Assembly (NCBI RefSeq): GCF_017876655.1
Contig: NZ_JAGIOK010000001.1
Location: forward strand, 496,001-560,000
Source: Microbacterium imperiale
GTDB taxonomy: Bacteria; Actinomycetota; Actinomycetes; Actinomycetales; Microbacteriaceae
Direction: 5' to 3'
Length of the DNA stretch: 64,000 nt
Shown here: piece by piece, positions 35,962 through 45,383 of the stretch
How the letters are laid out: the number at the start of each line of letters is the position of its first letter
Position numbering within the stretch: position 1 is the first letter of the stretch
The notes under the pieces: generated by a model
Seen by the model: only the letters and a program-made list of their open reading frames with translations
Database searches by the model: none
Told to the model about the DNA's origin: nothing
Position numbers and translations under genes: made by a program

Positions 35962-36624
35962 ATGGCCGACATCCTCATCTCCGTCCGCGGTGAAGCCGAG
36001 CAGCGCACGGCTCCCGAGCTCGCATTGGTCTCTGCCAGCGTGTCGACCGAGGGCGCCGAGCGCGAGGAGGTCGTCGCCCGCGCGAGCGCTTCGGCCGCGA
36101 CCGTACGCGACCGGCTCGGCGAGCTGCACGAGCGCGGCTCCGTGACGGCGTGGTCGAGCGGCACGACGTCGGTCTGGTCCGACCGCCCGTGGGAGGGCGA
36201 CGCCCGGGCGTCGGAGATGCGCCACCACGCGACCATCGACTTCACGGCGACGTTCGGCGACGTGGCCGCGCTCGGGGAATGGGTCAGCGCCCTCGCCGAC
36301 GACGCGAACCTCCGCATCTCGAATGTCGACTGGCGGCTCTCTTCCGCCACCCGCACGCGCATCGAACGAGAGCTCGCCACGACCGCCGTCGGCGTCGCCG
36401 TCTCGCGCGCCTCGGCCTACGCCGCCGCCCTTGGCCTCGGCACCGTCGAGCCCGCCGAGATCGCCGACGTCGGACTGTTGAGCGGTGCGGATGCCGCGCC
36501 CCCGGCGCCCGCGTTCGCTCGAGCGGCTCTGCTGTCGGCCGACGGCGGAAGCGGAGGAATCGACCTGCGCCCCACCGAGATCGTCGTCTCGGCAGCCGTC
36601 GAAGGGCGCTTCACCGCTCGGTGA
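35962..36624 (+). CDS. SIMPL (DUF541) domain protein
   Basis: A 220-residue protein. The start ADILISVRGEAEQRTAPELA and the segment LVSASVSTEGAEREEVVARA are the SIMPL/DUF541 pattern; the end has TEIVVSAAVEGRF. There is no signal peptide, so it is probably cytoplasmic, unlike many secreted members. The protein family's role is poorly defined (stress-related, oligomeric). It is convergent with smpB. Confidence 0.85.
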   Translation: MADILISVRGEAEQRTAPELALVSASVSTEGAEREEVVARASASAATVRDRLGELHERGSVTAWSSGTTSVWSDRPWEGDARASEMRHHATIDFTATFGDVAALGEWVSALADDANLRISNVDWRLSSATRTRIERELATTAVGVAVSRASAYAAALGLGTVEPAEIADVGLLSGADAAPPAPAFARAALLSADGGSGGIDLRPTEIVVSAAVEGRFTAR

Positions 36625-36687
36625 GCCCGTCCGTGAGGCAGGGGGCGCCGGACTTCCTCGACGGAGGACGCTGCCGCCAGCGAGCGG

Positions 36688-37164
36688 TTACTCGCCGAGG
36701 CGGTTCCGGGAGCGCATGGCCCGCTCGGCCTCGCGCTTGTCCTCACGCTCGCGGATCGTCTGCCGCTTCTCGAACTCGCGCTTGCCCTTCGCGACCGCGA
36801 TCTCGACCTTGGCGCGCCCGTCCGAGAAGTACAACCGCAGCGGCACGAGCGTGTAGCCGCCTGCGCTGACGGCGTGCGAGAGCTTGATGATCTCCTCTTT
36901 GTGCAGCAGGAGCTTGCGCGTTCGCTTGGCGGCGTGGTTCGTCCAGTGACCCTGCGAGTACTCGGGGATGTTCACCGCGTCGAGGAACGCCTGTCCGTTG
37001 TCGATGTACGCGTACCCGTCGGTGAGGTTGGCGCGGCCCTGGCGCAGCGACTTCACCTCGGTGCCGGTCAGTACGAGACCGGCCTCGTAGGTCTTCTCGA
37101 TGGCGTAGTCGTGGCGGGCGCGCTTGTTGCTCGCGACGAGCTTCTCACCCTGTTCCCTCGGCAT
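36688..37164 (-). CDS. smpB: SsrA-binding protein
   Basis: A 158-residue partner of tmRNA that delivers it to stalled ribosomes. Hallmarks: [49 protein letters not shown] and [17 protein letters not shown] with the basic C-terminal tail that enters the mRNA channel. The order ftsE-ftsX-smpB, with ssrA nearby, is common in actinobacteria and keeps the trans-translation genes together. Confidence 0.97.
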   Translation of the reverse strand: MPREQGEKLVASNKRARHDYAIEKTYEAGLVLTGTEVKSLRQGRANLTDGYAYIDNGQAFLDAVNIPEYSQGHWTNHAAKRTRKLLLHKEEIIKLSHAVSAGGYTLVPLRLYFSDGRAKVEIAVAKGKREFEKRQTIREREDKREAERAMRSRNRLGE

Positions 37165-37242
37165 GGCGCGCCTCCTTCCTGTGCTGCACGGACGCAGCCC
37201 TACAGTCTACGGGCAGCGGGGGGCGCGAGTCGACGTCCGTCG

Positions 37243-38157
37243 TCAGGTGCGCAGCCAGCGGCGGATCGCGAAGCCCGCCGAGACCGCCGCGAGCAGGACG
37301 CCCAGCACGATGACGGCCGGCACCACGAGCGCGACGTCGCCGAGATTCACCCAGTTCGTCACGAAGTCGATCTGCGACGACAGGTACTGCCCCACCCCGA
37401 CTTGCACCATCGCGACGATCGCGGCGCTGGCCAGCGCCGATCCGATCAGCGCAGCGAAGACACCCTCGAGGATGAACGGCGTCTGGATGAACCGGTTGGA
37501 CGCGCCGACGAGGCGCATGATGCCGAGCTCGCGCCGCCGGGCGTAGGCGGACAGTCGGATGGTCGTGGCGATCAGCAGCACCGCGGCGATGAGCATGAGG
37601 CCCGCGATACCGATGGCCACGTAGGTCGCGACGGTCAGCGCCGAGAAGAGCGGATCGAGGTACTGCAACTGATTCGCGACCTCTTCGACGCCGTCGAAGT
37701 CCTTGAATGCCTCGCTGATGACATCGCTCTGCGCGGGATCAACGAGGTTCACCCAGTACGTGTTGTTGAGCTGCTCGGCGCTGACGAACTCGGAGTAGTC
37801 CTGCCCCATGAGGTTCAGGACGTTGTCGTACGCCTCTTGGCTGCTCTCGAATCGCACGCCGCTGACGACGCCCTCGAGCGCGGGAGACGACAGCCGTTCG
37901 GCGACGGCCGCGAGCTGCTCCTCGGTGGCGGCACCGTCGGCGCAGTTCTGCACCGTCGCATCTTCACGGCACATGTAGACGGCGACCTGAGCGCGATCGA
38001 CCCAGTAGTCCTTCGTCTTGCCGATCTGCATCTGCATGAGCATCGCGGCACCCACGAACGTCAGCGACACGAACGTCACGAGCACGACCGAGATCACCAT
38101 CGAGGCGTTGCGGCGCAGTCCCGTCAGGGCCTCGCCGAGGATCAGACCGACTCTCAT
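37243..38157 (-). CDS. ftsX: Cell division protein FtsX
   Basis: A 304-residue membrane protein with four spans (one near residues 22-45, three in the last third) and a large extracellular domain between spans 1 and 2 holding two cysteines (MCREDATVQNCADG). The FtsX-type MacB-like fold is supported by SAYARRRELGIMRLVGASNR. Its ATG overlaps the ftsE stop (ATGA). With FtsE it activates peptidoglycan hydrolases at the septum or side wall. Confidence 0.96.
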   Translation of the reverse strand: MRVGLILGEALTGLRRNASMVISVVLVTFVSLTFVGAAMLMQMQIGKTKDYWVDRAQVAVYMCREDATVQNCADGAATEEQLAAVAERLSSPALEGVVSGVRFESSQEAYDNVLNLMGQDYSEFVSAEQLNNTYWVNLVDPAQSDVISEAFKDFDGVEEVANQLQYLDPLFSALTVATYVAIGIAGLMLIAAVLLIATTIRLSAYARRRELGIMRLVGASNRFIQTPFILEGVFAALIGSALASAAIVAMVQVGVGQYLSSQIDFVTNWVNLGDVALVVPAVIVLGVLLAAVSAGFAIRRWLRT

Positions 38158-39131
38158 GACGTGGGCCCCACTTCGTCGCCCCGGTCATCCTTCTGACCGA
38201 GACCCAGCTTCTTGGCGACGTCGGGCAGACCGAGCCCCGCCAGGTCGATGTCGGGCGCGACGATCGGAATCGCACGCGTGGATTCGCCGACGGGCGGCGG
38301 CGGCTCCGAGACGGTCTCGGGCTGCTCGGGCACGTGCGCCGCCGGAGGCGTCTCGGCGATCTCTCGCTGCAGCTCCAGGACCGCGGTCAGCGCGGCGACG
38401 GCGGCGGCGCCCTTCACCGGCTCGGGCTTGAGGCTCGGCAGCGCGGAGGTGTCGCCGTATCCGCCGCCCACCTCGTCGCGGACCATGACGCCGCCGCTGA
38501 GCTCGATGACGCGGCGCTGCATCTGGTCGACGAAGCCGGCCTCGTGCGTGGCCATGACGACGGTGGTGCCGTTGGCGTTGATGCGCGCCAGCAGCTGCAT
38601 GATGTCGACGGATGTCGCGGGGTCGAGGTTTCCGGTGGGCTCATCGGCGAGCAGCACCTGCGGCCGGTTCACGATGGCACGGGCGATCGCCACGCGCTGC
38701 TGCTCACCGCCCGAAAGCTCGTGCGGCAGGCGCTTCTCCTTGCCGGCGAGGCCGACGAGCGCCAGCGCCTCGGGCACCGCCTGCGAGATGAACGCTCGGG
38801 ACGAGCCGATGACCTGCAGCGTGAACGCGACGTTCTGGAACACCGTCTTGTTGGGCAGCAGCCGGAAGTCCTGGAAGACGGCGCCGATGTGTCGCCGGAA
38901 GTACGGAACCTTCCGCGTCGACAGGCCCCGCAGGTCGCGGCCGAGGACGACGACGCGCCCCTCGCTCGCGACGTCCTCGCGGAGGATCATCCGCAGACAC
39001 GACGACTTGCCCGATCCGGACGCGCCGACGAGGAAGACGAACTCGCCGCGCTGGATCTCGAAGTCGACGTCGCTGAGCGCGGGCTTCGAGGTGCCGCGAT
39101 ACCGCTTGCTGACGTGTTCGAACCGGATCAT
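38154..39131 (-). CDS. ftsE: Cell division ATP-binding protein FtsE with long C-terminal extension
   Basis: A 325-residue ABC ATPase. Walker A is GASGSGKSS, the signature [14 protein letters not shown], Walker [14 protein letters not shown], and the H-loop MATHEAGF. FtsE usually ends near residue 230. Here about 95 further residues follow (from [19 protein letters not shown]), rich in Pro, Glu and Ala, with PPPPVGE and a closing charged segment [16 protein letters not shown]. The extension is likely disordered and could bind a partner. It is coupled to ftsX by ATGA. Confidence 0.96.
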   Translation of the reverse strand: MIRFEHVSKRYRGTSKPALSDVDFEIQRGEFVFLVGASGSGKSSCLRMILREDVASEGRVVVLGRDLRGLSTRKVPYFRRHIGAVFQDFRLLPNKTVFQNVAFTLQVIGSSRAFISQAVPEALALVGLAGKEKRLPHELSGGEQQRVAIARAIVNRPQVLLADEPTGNLDPATSVDIMQLLARINANGTTVVMATHEAGFVDQMQRRVIELSGGVMVRDEVGGGYGDTSALPSLKPEPVKGAAAVAALTAVLELQREIAETPPAAHVPEQPETVSEPPPPVGESTRAIPIVAPDIDLAGLGLPDVAKKLGLGQKDDRGDEVGPTS

Positions 39132-39212
39132 GACTCGACGAGCCTAAGCGGCGGTGCGGCGGAACGAGGACGCGACACCCGCGCGGCGCGGCATCCGCAC
39201 CTCAGGGGTTGA

Positions 39213-40325
39213 TCAGGCGTCGTCGTCTTTGCGCTTGCGCCAGCGGATGCCGGCGGCGATGAAGCCGTCGAGGTCGCCGTCGAACACGGTGGACGGGTTG
39301 CCGACCTCGTGACCGGTGCGCAGGTCCTTCACGAGCTGCTGGCCGTAGAGGAAGTACGAGCGCATCTGGTCGCCCCAGCTCGCGGTGATCGTGCCCGCCA
39401 GCTCCTTCTTCTTCGCGGCCTCCTCCTCGCGCTGCAGCAGCATGAGGCGGGTCTGCAGGACCCGCATCGCGGCGGCGCGGTTCTGGATCTGCGACTTCTC
39501 GTTCTGCATCGACACGACGATGCCCGTCGGGATGTGCGTGATGCGCACGGCGGAGTCGGTGGTGTTGACCGACTGACCCCCGGGGCCGGACGAGCGGAAG
39601 ACGTCGACGCGGATGTCGTTCTCGGGAACGTCGACCTCCTGCGCCTCCTCCATCACGGGGATGACCTCGACGGCTGCGAAGCTCGTCTGGCGCTTGTCGG
39701 CCGAACCGAAGGGGCTGATGCGCGCGAGGCGGTGCGTACCGGCCTCGACCGAGAGCGTTCCGTAGGCGTAGGGCGCATCGACCTCGAACGTCGCCGACTT
39801 GATCCCGGCGCCCTCGGCATACGAGGTGTCCATGATCTTGACGGGGTACTTGTGACGCTCGGCCCAGCGCAGGTACATGCGCAGCAGCATGTCGGCGAAG
39901 TCGGTGGCGTCGTCGCCTCCCGCGCCGGAGCGGATCGTCACGACGGCGGAGCGCTCGTCGTACTCGCCGTCGAGCAGGGTCTGGACCTCGAGCTGACCGA
40001 TGACGTCCTCGAGCTGGGCGAGCTCCTTGCGGGCCTCGTCCGCGGACTCCTCGTCGTCCATCTCGACAGCGAGCTCGACGAGCACGTCGAGATCGTCGAG
40101 GCGGCGCTCGACGTCGGTGACGCGTTTGAGCTCGGCCTGGCGGTGGCTCAGAGCACTCGTGACCTTCTGCGCCTTCTCGACGTCGTCCCACAGGTCGGGG
40201 GCGCCGGCCTCTTCGGACAGGCGCGCGATCTCGGCCTGGAGCGCCTCGACGTCGACCACGGCCTGGATGTCGGCGAACGTGGAGCGCAAGGCCTGGATGT
40301 CGGCGGAGATATCGAATTCGAGCAT
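39213..40325 (-). CDS. prfB: Peptide chain release factor 2
   Basis: A 370-residue release factor. The GGQ motif is in [20 protein letters not shown], and the stop-codon reading motif is [15 protein letters not shown] (SPF type, UGA/UAA specific). The gene is one continuous frame with no internal TGA near codon 26, so it lacks the autoregulatory frameshift of many other bacteria. This is usual for high-GC actinobacteria. It is divergent from the MFS gene at 40351, 25 bp away. Confidence 0.97.
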   Translation of the reverse strand: MLEFDISADIQALRSTFADIQAVVDVEALQAEIARLSEEAGAPDLWDDVEKAQKVTSALSHRQAELKRVTDVERRLDDLDVLVELAVEMDDEESADEARKELAQLEDVIGQLEVQTLLDGEYDERSAVVTIRSGAGGDDATDFADMLLRMYLRWAERHKYPVKIMDTSYAEGAGIKSATFEVDAPYAYGTLSVEAGTHRLARISPFGSADKRQTSFAAVEVIPVMEEAQEVDVPENDIRVDVFRSSGPGGQSVNTTDSAVRITHIPTGIVVSMQNEKSQIQNRAAAMRVLQTRLMLLQREEEAAKKKELAGTITASWGDQMRSYFLYGQQLVKDLRTGHEVGNPSTVFDGDLDGFIAAGIRWRKRKDDDA

Positions 40326-40350
40326 GGCACTCCAGAGTAACGTGGAAGAG

Positions 40351-41640
40351 ATGCCAGCCAGCGACGCGAACGAGCCGATCCGACGAGTTCTCTGGCGACT
40401 CGCCCCGATGATCTACGGGCCCACGACCCTCTTCGGCCTCGGCGAAGGCGCCGTCATCCCCCTGATCCCGGTCATCGCGGTCCAGCTCGGGGCCGACGTC
40501 GCAACCTCCGCGCTCGTCGCCTCCGCCCTCGTCGTCGGCCAGCTCTGCGGCAACATCCCCGCGGGGTGGGCCGTCGCGCGCATCGGCGAACGCGCCACCA
40601 TGATCATCGCGGGCCTGCTCGCCCTCGTCGGCCTCGGCGCGATGGCCCTCGCGCCCGCGCTCGGCGTCTTCGCGGCATCCGTCTTCCTCATCGGCATCTG
40701 CGCGGCCGCTTTCGGGGTCGCCCGTCACGCGTTCATGACGACGCGCGTGCCGCTGACATTCCGGGCCCGCGCGCTGTCGCTGCTGGGCGGAAGCTTCCGG
40801 CTCGGCATGTTCGTGGGCCCGTTCATCGCGGCGGCGCTGCTGTGGATCTTCGGCGACGAGCATGCGACGATCTGGTTCTTCGGCATCTGCCTGATCGCGA
40901 TGATCGTCCTCGTCGCGTTCGGGCCCGAGCCCGAGAAGCGGCTGGGTCCGCCGCCCGCGGTCGCGCGCACCGTCGACGGCGAGGCGATCACCACCGCCCC
41001 CGTCCGCACGCGGCGCACGCCCGGCACCGGCGTCGTCCGGACGGCCTGGCGCAATCGCGACGTCCTCGCACGGCTGGGCGTCGCGGCAGCGTCGCTCTCG
41101 GCGTTGCGCTCGACCCGCCAGGTGCTGCTGCCCTTGTGGGGTGTCGCGATCGGACTGGACGGGTCGACGATCGCCCTCGTGGTCGGCGTCTCGGGAGCGA
41201 TCGACTTCGCGCTCTTCTACGCCAGCGGACAGGTCATGGACCGGTTCGGCCGGCTCTGGGCCGCCCTGCCGGCGATGCTCCTGATGAGTTCCGGGTTGAT
41301 CGCTCTGGGACTGACGGCAGCCAGCGAGCAGCCGGAACTGTGGTTCGCGCTGTTCGCGGCCGTCCTCGGCGTCGGCAACGGCCTGTCGAGCGGCATCCTG
41401 CTGACCCTCGGGGCGGACGTCGCGCCCGTCGCGAATCCGGCGCCCTTCCTCGGGTCGTGGCGCACGCTCACCGACGCCGGCGGCGCCGCCGCTCCGCTGC
41501 TGGTGTCGGGCATCACCGCGATCGCGTCGTTGCCGGTCGCGGCAGCGGTCATGGGCGGCGTCGGGCTGGTGGGGGCGATCGGGTTCATCCGCTGGGTACC
41601 GCGGTTCGTGCCGCGCGCGCGGAACGGAGATCGACCATGA
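40351..41640 (+). CDS. MFS transporter
   Basis: A 429-residue MFS protein with about 12 spans. The loop [16 protein letters not shown] follows helix 2, and a central loop (about 185-225) is rich in Pro/Arg. The ATG at 40351 follows GGAAGAG; the long in-frame extension upstream is antisense to prfB and is rejected. The stop overlaps the next gene's start by 4 bases (ATGA). This couples it to the GH114 lipoprotein, an unusual partner suggesting a sugar or oligosaccharide substrate. That last point is inference. Confidence 0.85.
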   Translation: MPASDANEPIRRVLWRLAPMIYGPTTLFGLGEGAVIPLIPVIAVQLGADVATSALVASALVVGQLCGNIPAGWAVARIGERATMIIAGLLALVGLGAMALAPALGVFAASVFLIGICAAAFGVARHAFMTTRVPLTFRARALSLLGGSFRLGMFVGPFIAAALLWIFGDEHATIWFFGICLIAMIVLVAFGPEPEKRLGPPPAVARTVDGEAITTAPVRTRRTPGTGVVRTAWRNRDVLARLGVAAASLSALRSTRQVLLPLWGVAIGLDGSTIALVVGVSGAIDFALFYASGQVMDRFGRLWAALPAMLLMSSGLIALGLTAASEQPELWFALFAAVLGVGNGLSSGILLTLGADVAPVANPAPFLGSWRTLTDAGGAAAPLLVSGITAIASLPVAAAVMGGVGLVGAIGFIRWVPRFVPRARNGDRP

Positions 41641-42533
41641 GACGAACGCGCCGCAGCACCTTCGCCCCGCCCGCCCGGACGGCCTTCGCCGCGGGGGCCC
41701 TCCTCCTCGCGCTCACCGCGCTCGTCGGCTGCTCCAGCGCAGGAACGGATGCCGCTCCCGCGAGCACGAAAGACGCCGGCGAGGTCTCCGCGGACGCATC
41801 TCCGGCGGTCGAGGTCGTCCGGCCGCCCGCCGGCGCGCAACCGGACTATCAGCTGGGCGGCGCGTACGAGCCGGCCGCCGGCGTCGGAATCGTGGGGCGC
41901 GACCGCGAAGCCGAACCCGCGGAGGGCCGCTACTCCATCTGCTACGTCAACGGCTTCCAGACGCAGCCGAACGAGCGACAGCTGTGGGACCCCGAGCTGC
42001 TCGTTACCGTCGATGGCGAGCCGCTCGTCGACCCCGACTGGCCCGACGAGATCCTGCTCGACACCTCGACGGCCGAGAAGCGCGACCGCATCCTCGCGCT
42101 CGTGGAGCCGTGGATCCGGGGCTGCGCGGCGGCGGGCTTCGACGCCGTCGAGTTCGACAACCTCGACTCGTTCACCCGCTCCGAGGGCCTGCTCGACATC
42201 GACGGCAACCTCGCCCTCGCAAGCGCCTTCGTCGCCGTCGCCCACGACGCGGGACTCGCGGCGGGCCAGAAGAACGCCGCGGAGCACGCGCCCCTTCTGC
42301 GCGATGAGGCGGGCTTCGACTTCGCCGTCGTCGAGGAGTGCGCGGCGTACAGCGAGTGCGGCGACTACACCGCCGTCTACGGCGATGCGCTGATCGACAT
42401 CGAGTACACCGACAACCTGCCGCGGGCGTGGTCGGAGATCTGCGACGATCCGGAGACGCCGCGTTCGGTCGTCCTGCGCGACCGCGCGCTCACCGTGGCC
42501 GGCGATCCCGAACACGTCGCCGCGCATTGCTGA
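41637..42533 (+). CDS. GH114-type lipoprotein (endo-alpha-1,4-polygalactosaminidase family)
   Basis: A 298-residue lipoprotein. An Arg-rich start, hydrophobic segment and lipobox ALVGC give Cys32 as the lipid site; an Ala/Asp/Pro linker follows. The catalytic domain has the GH114 pattern: SICYVNGFQTQPNERQLWDP, DEILLDTSTAEKRDRILAL, FDAVEFDNLDSFTRSEG and a late DIEYTDNLPRAW. PelA of the Pel exopolysaccharide system has a related hydrolase domain. It lies directly upstream of the GT2 synthase and is coupled to the MFS gene, so a role in trimming that polymer is plausible. Confidence 0.85.
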   Translation: MRRTRRSTFAPPARTAFAAGALLLALTALVGCSSAGTDAAPASTKDAGEVSADASPAVEVVRPPAGAQPDYQLGGAYEPAAGVGIVGRDREAEPAEGRYSICYVNGFQTQPNERQLWDPELLVTVDGEPLVDPDWPDEILLDTSTAEKRDRILALVEPWIRGCAAAGFDAVEFDNLDSFTRSEGLLDIDGNLALASAFVAVAHDAGLAAGQKNAAEHAPLLRDEAGFDFAVVEECAAYSECGDYTAVYGDALIDIEYTDNLPRAWSEICDDPETPRSVVLRDRALTVAGDPEHVAAHC

Positions 42534-42625
42534 GGCACATCTTCGTCTGACACATCGTCGCCACGCAAGCCGTTTCGTGCCACTCTGGGCAGCCGGATAA
42601 GTTGTCGAGCGACCGAGGGAGATCG

Positions 42626-44632
42626 ATGGTCTTCGAGACGACCGTGCACCGACAGGAGACGCGACGCGAGAACATGCGCCGCGCCCGGTCGGCGACGCGC
42701 CGGATGGCGCTGATCCGTCTCGTCATCGTGCTCGCCGCCGCCTCGGGCATCAACTACATCGCCTGGCGCTGGCTGGCTTCCGTCAACTGGGAAGCGTGGT
42801 GGATCGCCGTACCGCTCGTGGTCGCCGAGACGTACAGCCTCATCGACTCGCTGATCTTCGCGCTCGGGGCGTGGCGGCTGCGCGAGCGCCATGACGCTCC
42901 CCCCATCACCCGTCCGGTCACTGTCGACGTGCTCGTGACAACGTACAACGAGCCGCTCGACCTCGTCATGCGCACCGCCCGGGCGGCTCTCGAGATCCGG
43001 TACCCGCACCAGACCTGGATCCTCGACGACGGCGACCGCCCCGAGCTCCGGGCCCTCGCCGAGGCCGAGGGCATCGGCGTCATCACCCGCTCGCAGGCCT
43101 GGCGCGACCGGCCGCGGCACGCCAAGGCCGGCAACCTCAACAACGCCCTCATGGTCACCGAGGGCGAGTTCCTGCTCATCCTCGACGCCGATCAGATCCC
43201 CAAGCCGCAGATCCTCGACCGCACGCTGGGGTGGTTCGAGGACGATGGCGTCGCGCTGGTGCAGACGCCGCAGTGGTTCGTCAACGTTCCCCCGAGCGAC
43301 CCTCTCGGCAGCCAGGCGCCCCTCTTCTATGGCCCGATCCAGCAGTCGAAGGACGGTTGGAACGCCGCCTTCTTCTGCGGCTCCAACGCGATCCTGCGGC
43401 GCGAGGCGCTCATGCAGCTGGGCGTGTCGCGATACGTCGACGAGGTCACCCTCGCCGTCAACCGCGGTGTCCGATCGTCGCGCCGCATCCTCACCCGGGC
43501 TCGCCAGGAGCACGGCGACGATCCGCGGATCGCGGCGGCGCTCGACGCGGTGGGCGCGGCCCTCGACGAGGTCAAGGTGGAGATCGCCCGCGGCGACGCT
43601 CTGGCGGACGTGACCTACGCCTTCCAGGCCCGCATCGATCGGGTGCGCCGCGAACTCACCGATCAGGACCTGGCGAGCGTCCGCGATGAGCTGCGCGCCC
43701 TCGCCGAGATCACCGGCGACACCGAAGCGCTCGCGGTCATCGACGAGGTGACCCTCGACGCCCTCGGTGACCGCAGCCTCTCGCCGCTCGGCGCACTGGA
43801 ATCGATCAGCATGCTGGTCTCGTCGTTCGAGGTCGGCCGCGACGAAGAGGCTCAGGCGATCATGCCGCTGGCCACCATCTCGGTCACCGAGGACATGGCG
43901 ACCTCCATGCGACTGCACGGCCTCGGCTGGAAATCCGTCTACCACGACGAGGTGCTCGCGGTGGGTTTGGCCCCCGAGGACCTGCCGACCATGCTCACGC
44001 AGCGACTGCGCTGGGCGCAGGGCACGATGCAGGTGATGTTCCGCGAGAACCCGCTCGTGCAGCGCGGCCTGAGCTGGGGCCAGCGCATCATGTACTTCGG
44101 CACGATGTGGAGCTATCTGGCCGGTTTCGCGGGGCTGGTGTACATCGCCGCGCCGGTGCTGTACCTCTCGTTCGGCGTCATGCCGGTGCAGGCCTGGAGC
44201 GTGGACTTCTTCGTCCGCTTCATCCCGTTCTTCGTGCTCAACCAGCTGCTGTTCCTCGTCGTCGCCAACGGCAGACCGACATGGCGCGGCGCGCAGTACT
44301 CGCTGGCGCTGTTCCCGGTGTGGATCCGATCCGTGACGACGGCGTTCGGCAACGTCTACCGCGGCCGCGCGCTCGGCTTCTCGGTCACACCCAAGACACG
44401 CGCGGCCGAGGGACGTCCCCGGTGGGATCTCGTGCGGCCTCAGCTCATCGCCATGGCCGCGCTGGTGCTCTCGCTCGTCGCGGTCGCCATCCGCTACGCG
44501 GTGGGGCAGGCCGAGGGAATCGCGCCGCTCGTCAACATCGTCTGGGTGCTGTACGACCTCATGGTGTTCAGCATCATCATCCGCGCCGTGCTCTACACGC
44601 CGCCCTCGGACCTCGAACTGAAGGAGAACTGA
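42626..44632 (+). CDS. BcsA-like GT2 glycosyltransferase with a helical insertion
   Basis: A 668-residue processive polysaccharide synthase. Two N-terminal spans (about 27-50, 57-82) precede the GT2 domain with TTYNEP, DDGDRPE, ILDADQIPKP, the acceptor motif TEDMA (about 421-425) and QRLRWAQG (about 459-466). Four to six further spans follow. Between CGSNAILRREAL (251-262) and ISVTEDM (418-424) lie about 155 residues where BcsA has far fewer; roughly 145 of these (270-415) are charged and helical. There is no PilZ domain. GAGGGAGA at 42614-42621 favours the ATG at 42626. The product is unknown. Confidence 0.9.
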   Translation: MVFETTVHRQETRRENMRRARSATRRMALIRLVIVLAAASGINYIAWRWLASVNWEAWWIAVPLVVAETYSLIDSLIFALGAWRLRERHDAPPITRPVTVDVLVTTYNEPLDLVMRTARAALEIRYPHQTWILDDGDRPELRALAEAEGIGVITRSQAWRDRPRHAKAGNLNNALMVTEGEFLLILDADQIPKPQILDRTLGWFEDDGVALVQTPQWFVNVPPSDPLGSQAPLFYGPIQQSKDGWNAAFFCGSNAILRREALMQLGVSRYVDEVTLAVNRGVRSSRRILTRARQEHGDDPRIAAALDAVGAALDEVKVEIARGDALADVTYAFQARIDRVRRELTDQDLASVRDELRALAEITGDTEALAVIDEVTLDALGDRSLSPLGALESISMLVSSFEVGRDEEAQAIMPLATISVTEDMATSMRLHGLGWKSVYHDEVLAVGLAPEDLPTMLTQRLRWAQGTMQVMFRENPLVQRGLSWGQRIMYFGTMWSYLAGFAGLVYIAAPVLYLSFGVMPVQAWSVDFFVRFIPFFVLNQLLFLVVANGRPTWRGAQYSLALFPVWIRSVTTAFGNVYRGRALGFSVTPKTRAAEGRPRWDLVRPQLIAMAALVLSLVAVAIRYAVGQAEGIAPLVNIVWVLYDLMVFSIIIRAVLYTPPSDLELKEN

Positions 44633-44635
44633 CCC

Positions 44636-44971
44636 ATGATCGATCTCGATATCGACGTGCGAGACAACGGTCGGGTCGTGCGACCGCACGGCCGCCTCAC
44701 GATGGTGTCGGCGCGCGAGTTCCGCGAGCGGGTCAACGAGGAGATCAGCGCCGCCCCCGACTCCCTTGTGGTCGTCGACCTGTCGGATCTGCAGTTCATC
44801 GACTCGTCGGGGCTGGGCGCGCTCGTGGCCTGCCTGAAGTCGGCGCGCCAAGCCGGCGGGGACCTGCGCCTCGCGGCGCCCACCGAGCAGATCACCATGG
44901 TGCTCGGCCTGACCAACCTCGACCGCGTCCTGCGGCCCCGCGCGACCGTCGAGGAGGCCCTCGGTGGCTGA
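44636..44971 (+). CDS. STAS-domain anti-sigma-factor antagonist
   Basis: A 111-residue SpoIIAA/RsbV-like protein. The strand-helix pattern ends in the phosphorylation motif FIDSSGLGALV with the target serine at about 58. It begins 3 bases after the GT2 stop and overlaps the kinase-like gene by 8 bases, so synthase, antagonist and kinase are translated together. Unphosphorylated antagonists bind the cognate ATPase in this family; here the released partner may be the synthase itself rather than a sigma factor, since no sigma gene is present. Confidence 0.93.
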   Translation: MIDLDIDVRDNGRVVRPHGRLTMVSAREFRERVNEEISAAPDSLVVVDLSDLQFIDSSGLGALVACLKSARQAGGDLRLAAPTEQITMVLGLTNLDRVLRPRATVEEALGG

Positions 44972-45383
44972 CAAGATCGAGCGCTCGCTCCTCGCGGACG
45001 TCTCGCTCGAGAGCGTCGAAGCGGTCCACGACCTGCTCCTGGAATGGTTCGAGGAAGTCGGCGAGGTCGACCCCCGGGTCCGGTTCGCGTTCGAGACCGC
45101 CGTCGTCGAGATCGCCGGCAACATCGTCGAGCACACCGTTGCCGCTCAGGGTGCCGAAGGACGCCACTTCACGGTCGAGCTCGTTGCCGATGAGGCGGCG
45201 TTGACGGCCACGTTCCAGGATGACGCTCAGCCGGCGGAGCTGGACCTCAGCGCGGTGACGATGGCGGAAGAGGGCGCCGAGGACGGCCGTGGGCTCGCCC
45301 TCGCGCTCGCCAGCGTCGACCGGCTGGAGTACCGCCACGAGGGCGGGCGGAACATCTGGAGCATCGAGTGCCGCCGAGGCTGA
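44964..45383 (+). CDS. RsbW/SpoIIAB-type ATPase (serine kinase of the STAS protein)
   Basis: A 139-residue HATPase_c_2 protein. The N box is FETAVVEIAGNIVEH with Glu49 and Asn53; the G2 motif is EDGRGLALALASVD. The G1 motif reads DDAQP rather than DxGxG, a modest departure. It starts at GTG with GAGGAGG at 44951-44957. It should phosphorylate the STAS serine, while the PP2C enzyme at 47882-49075 removes the phosphate. No sigma factor is adjacent. Confidence 0.92.
   Translation: MADKIERSLLADVSLESVEAVHDLLLEWFEEVGEVDPRVRFAFETAVVEIAGNIVEHTVAAQGAEGRHFTVELVADEAALTATFQDDAQPAELDLSAVTMAEEGAEDGRGLALALASVDRLEYRHEGGRNIWSIECRRG

Noticed and set aside
39213..40325. Programmed frameshift in prfB
   Set aside because: The gene is one uninterrupted frame with full-length RF2 motifs and no internal TGA.
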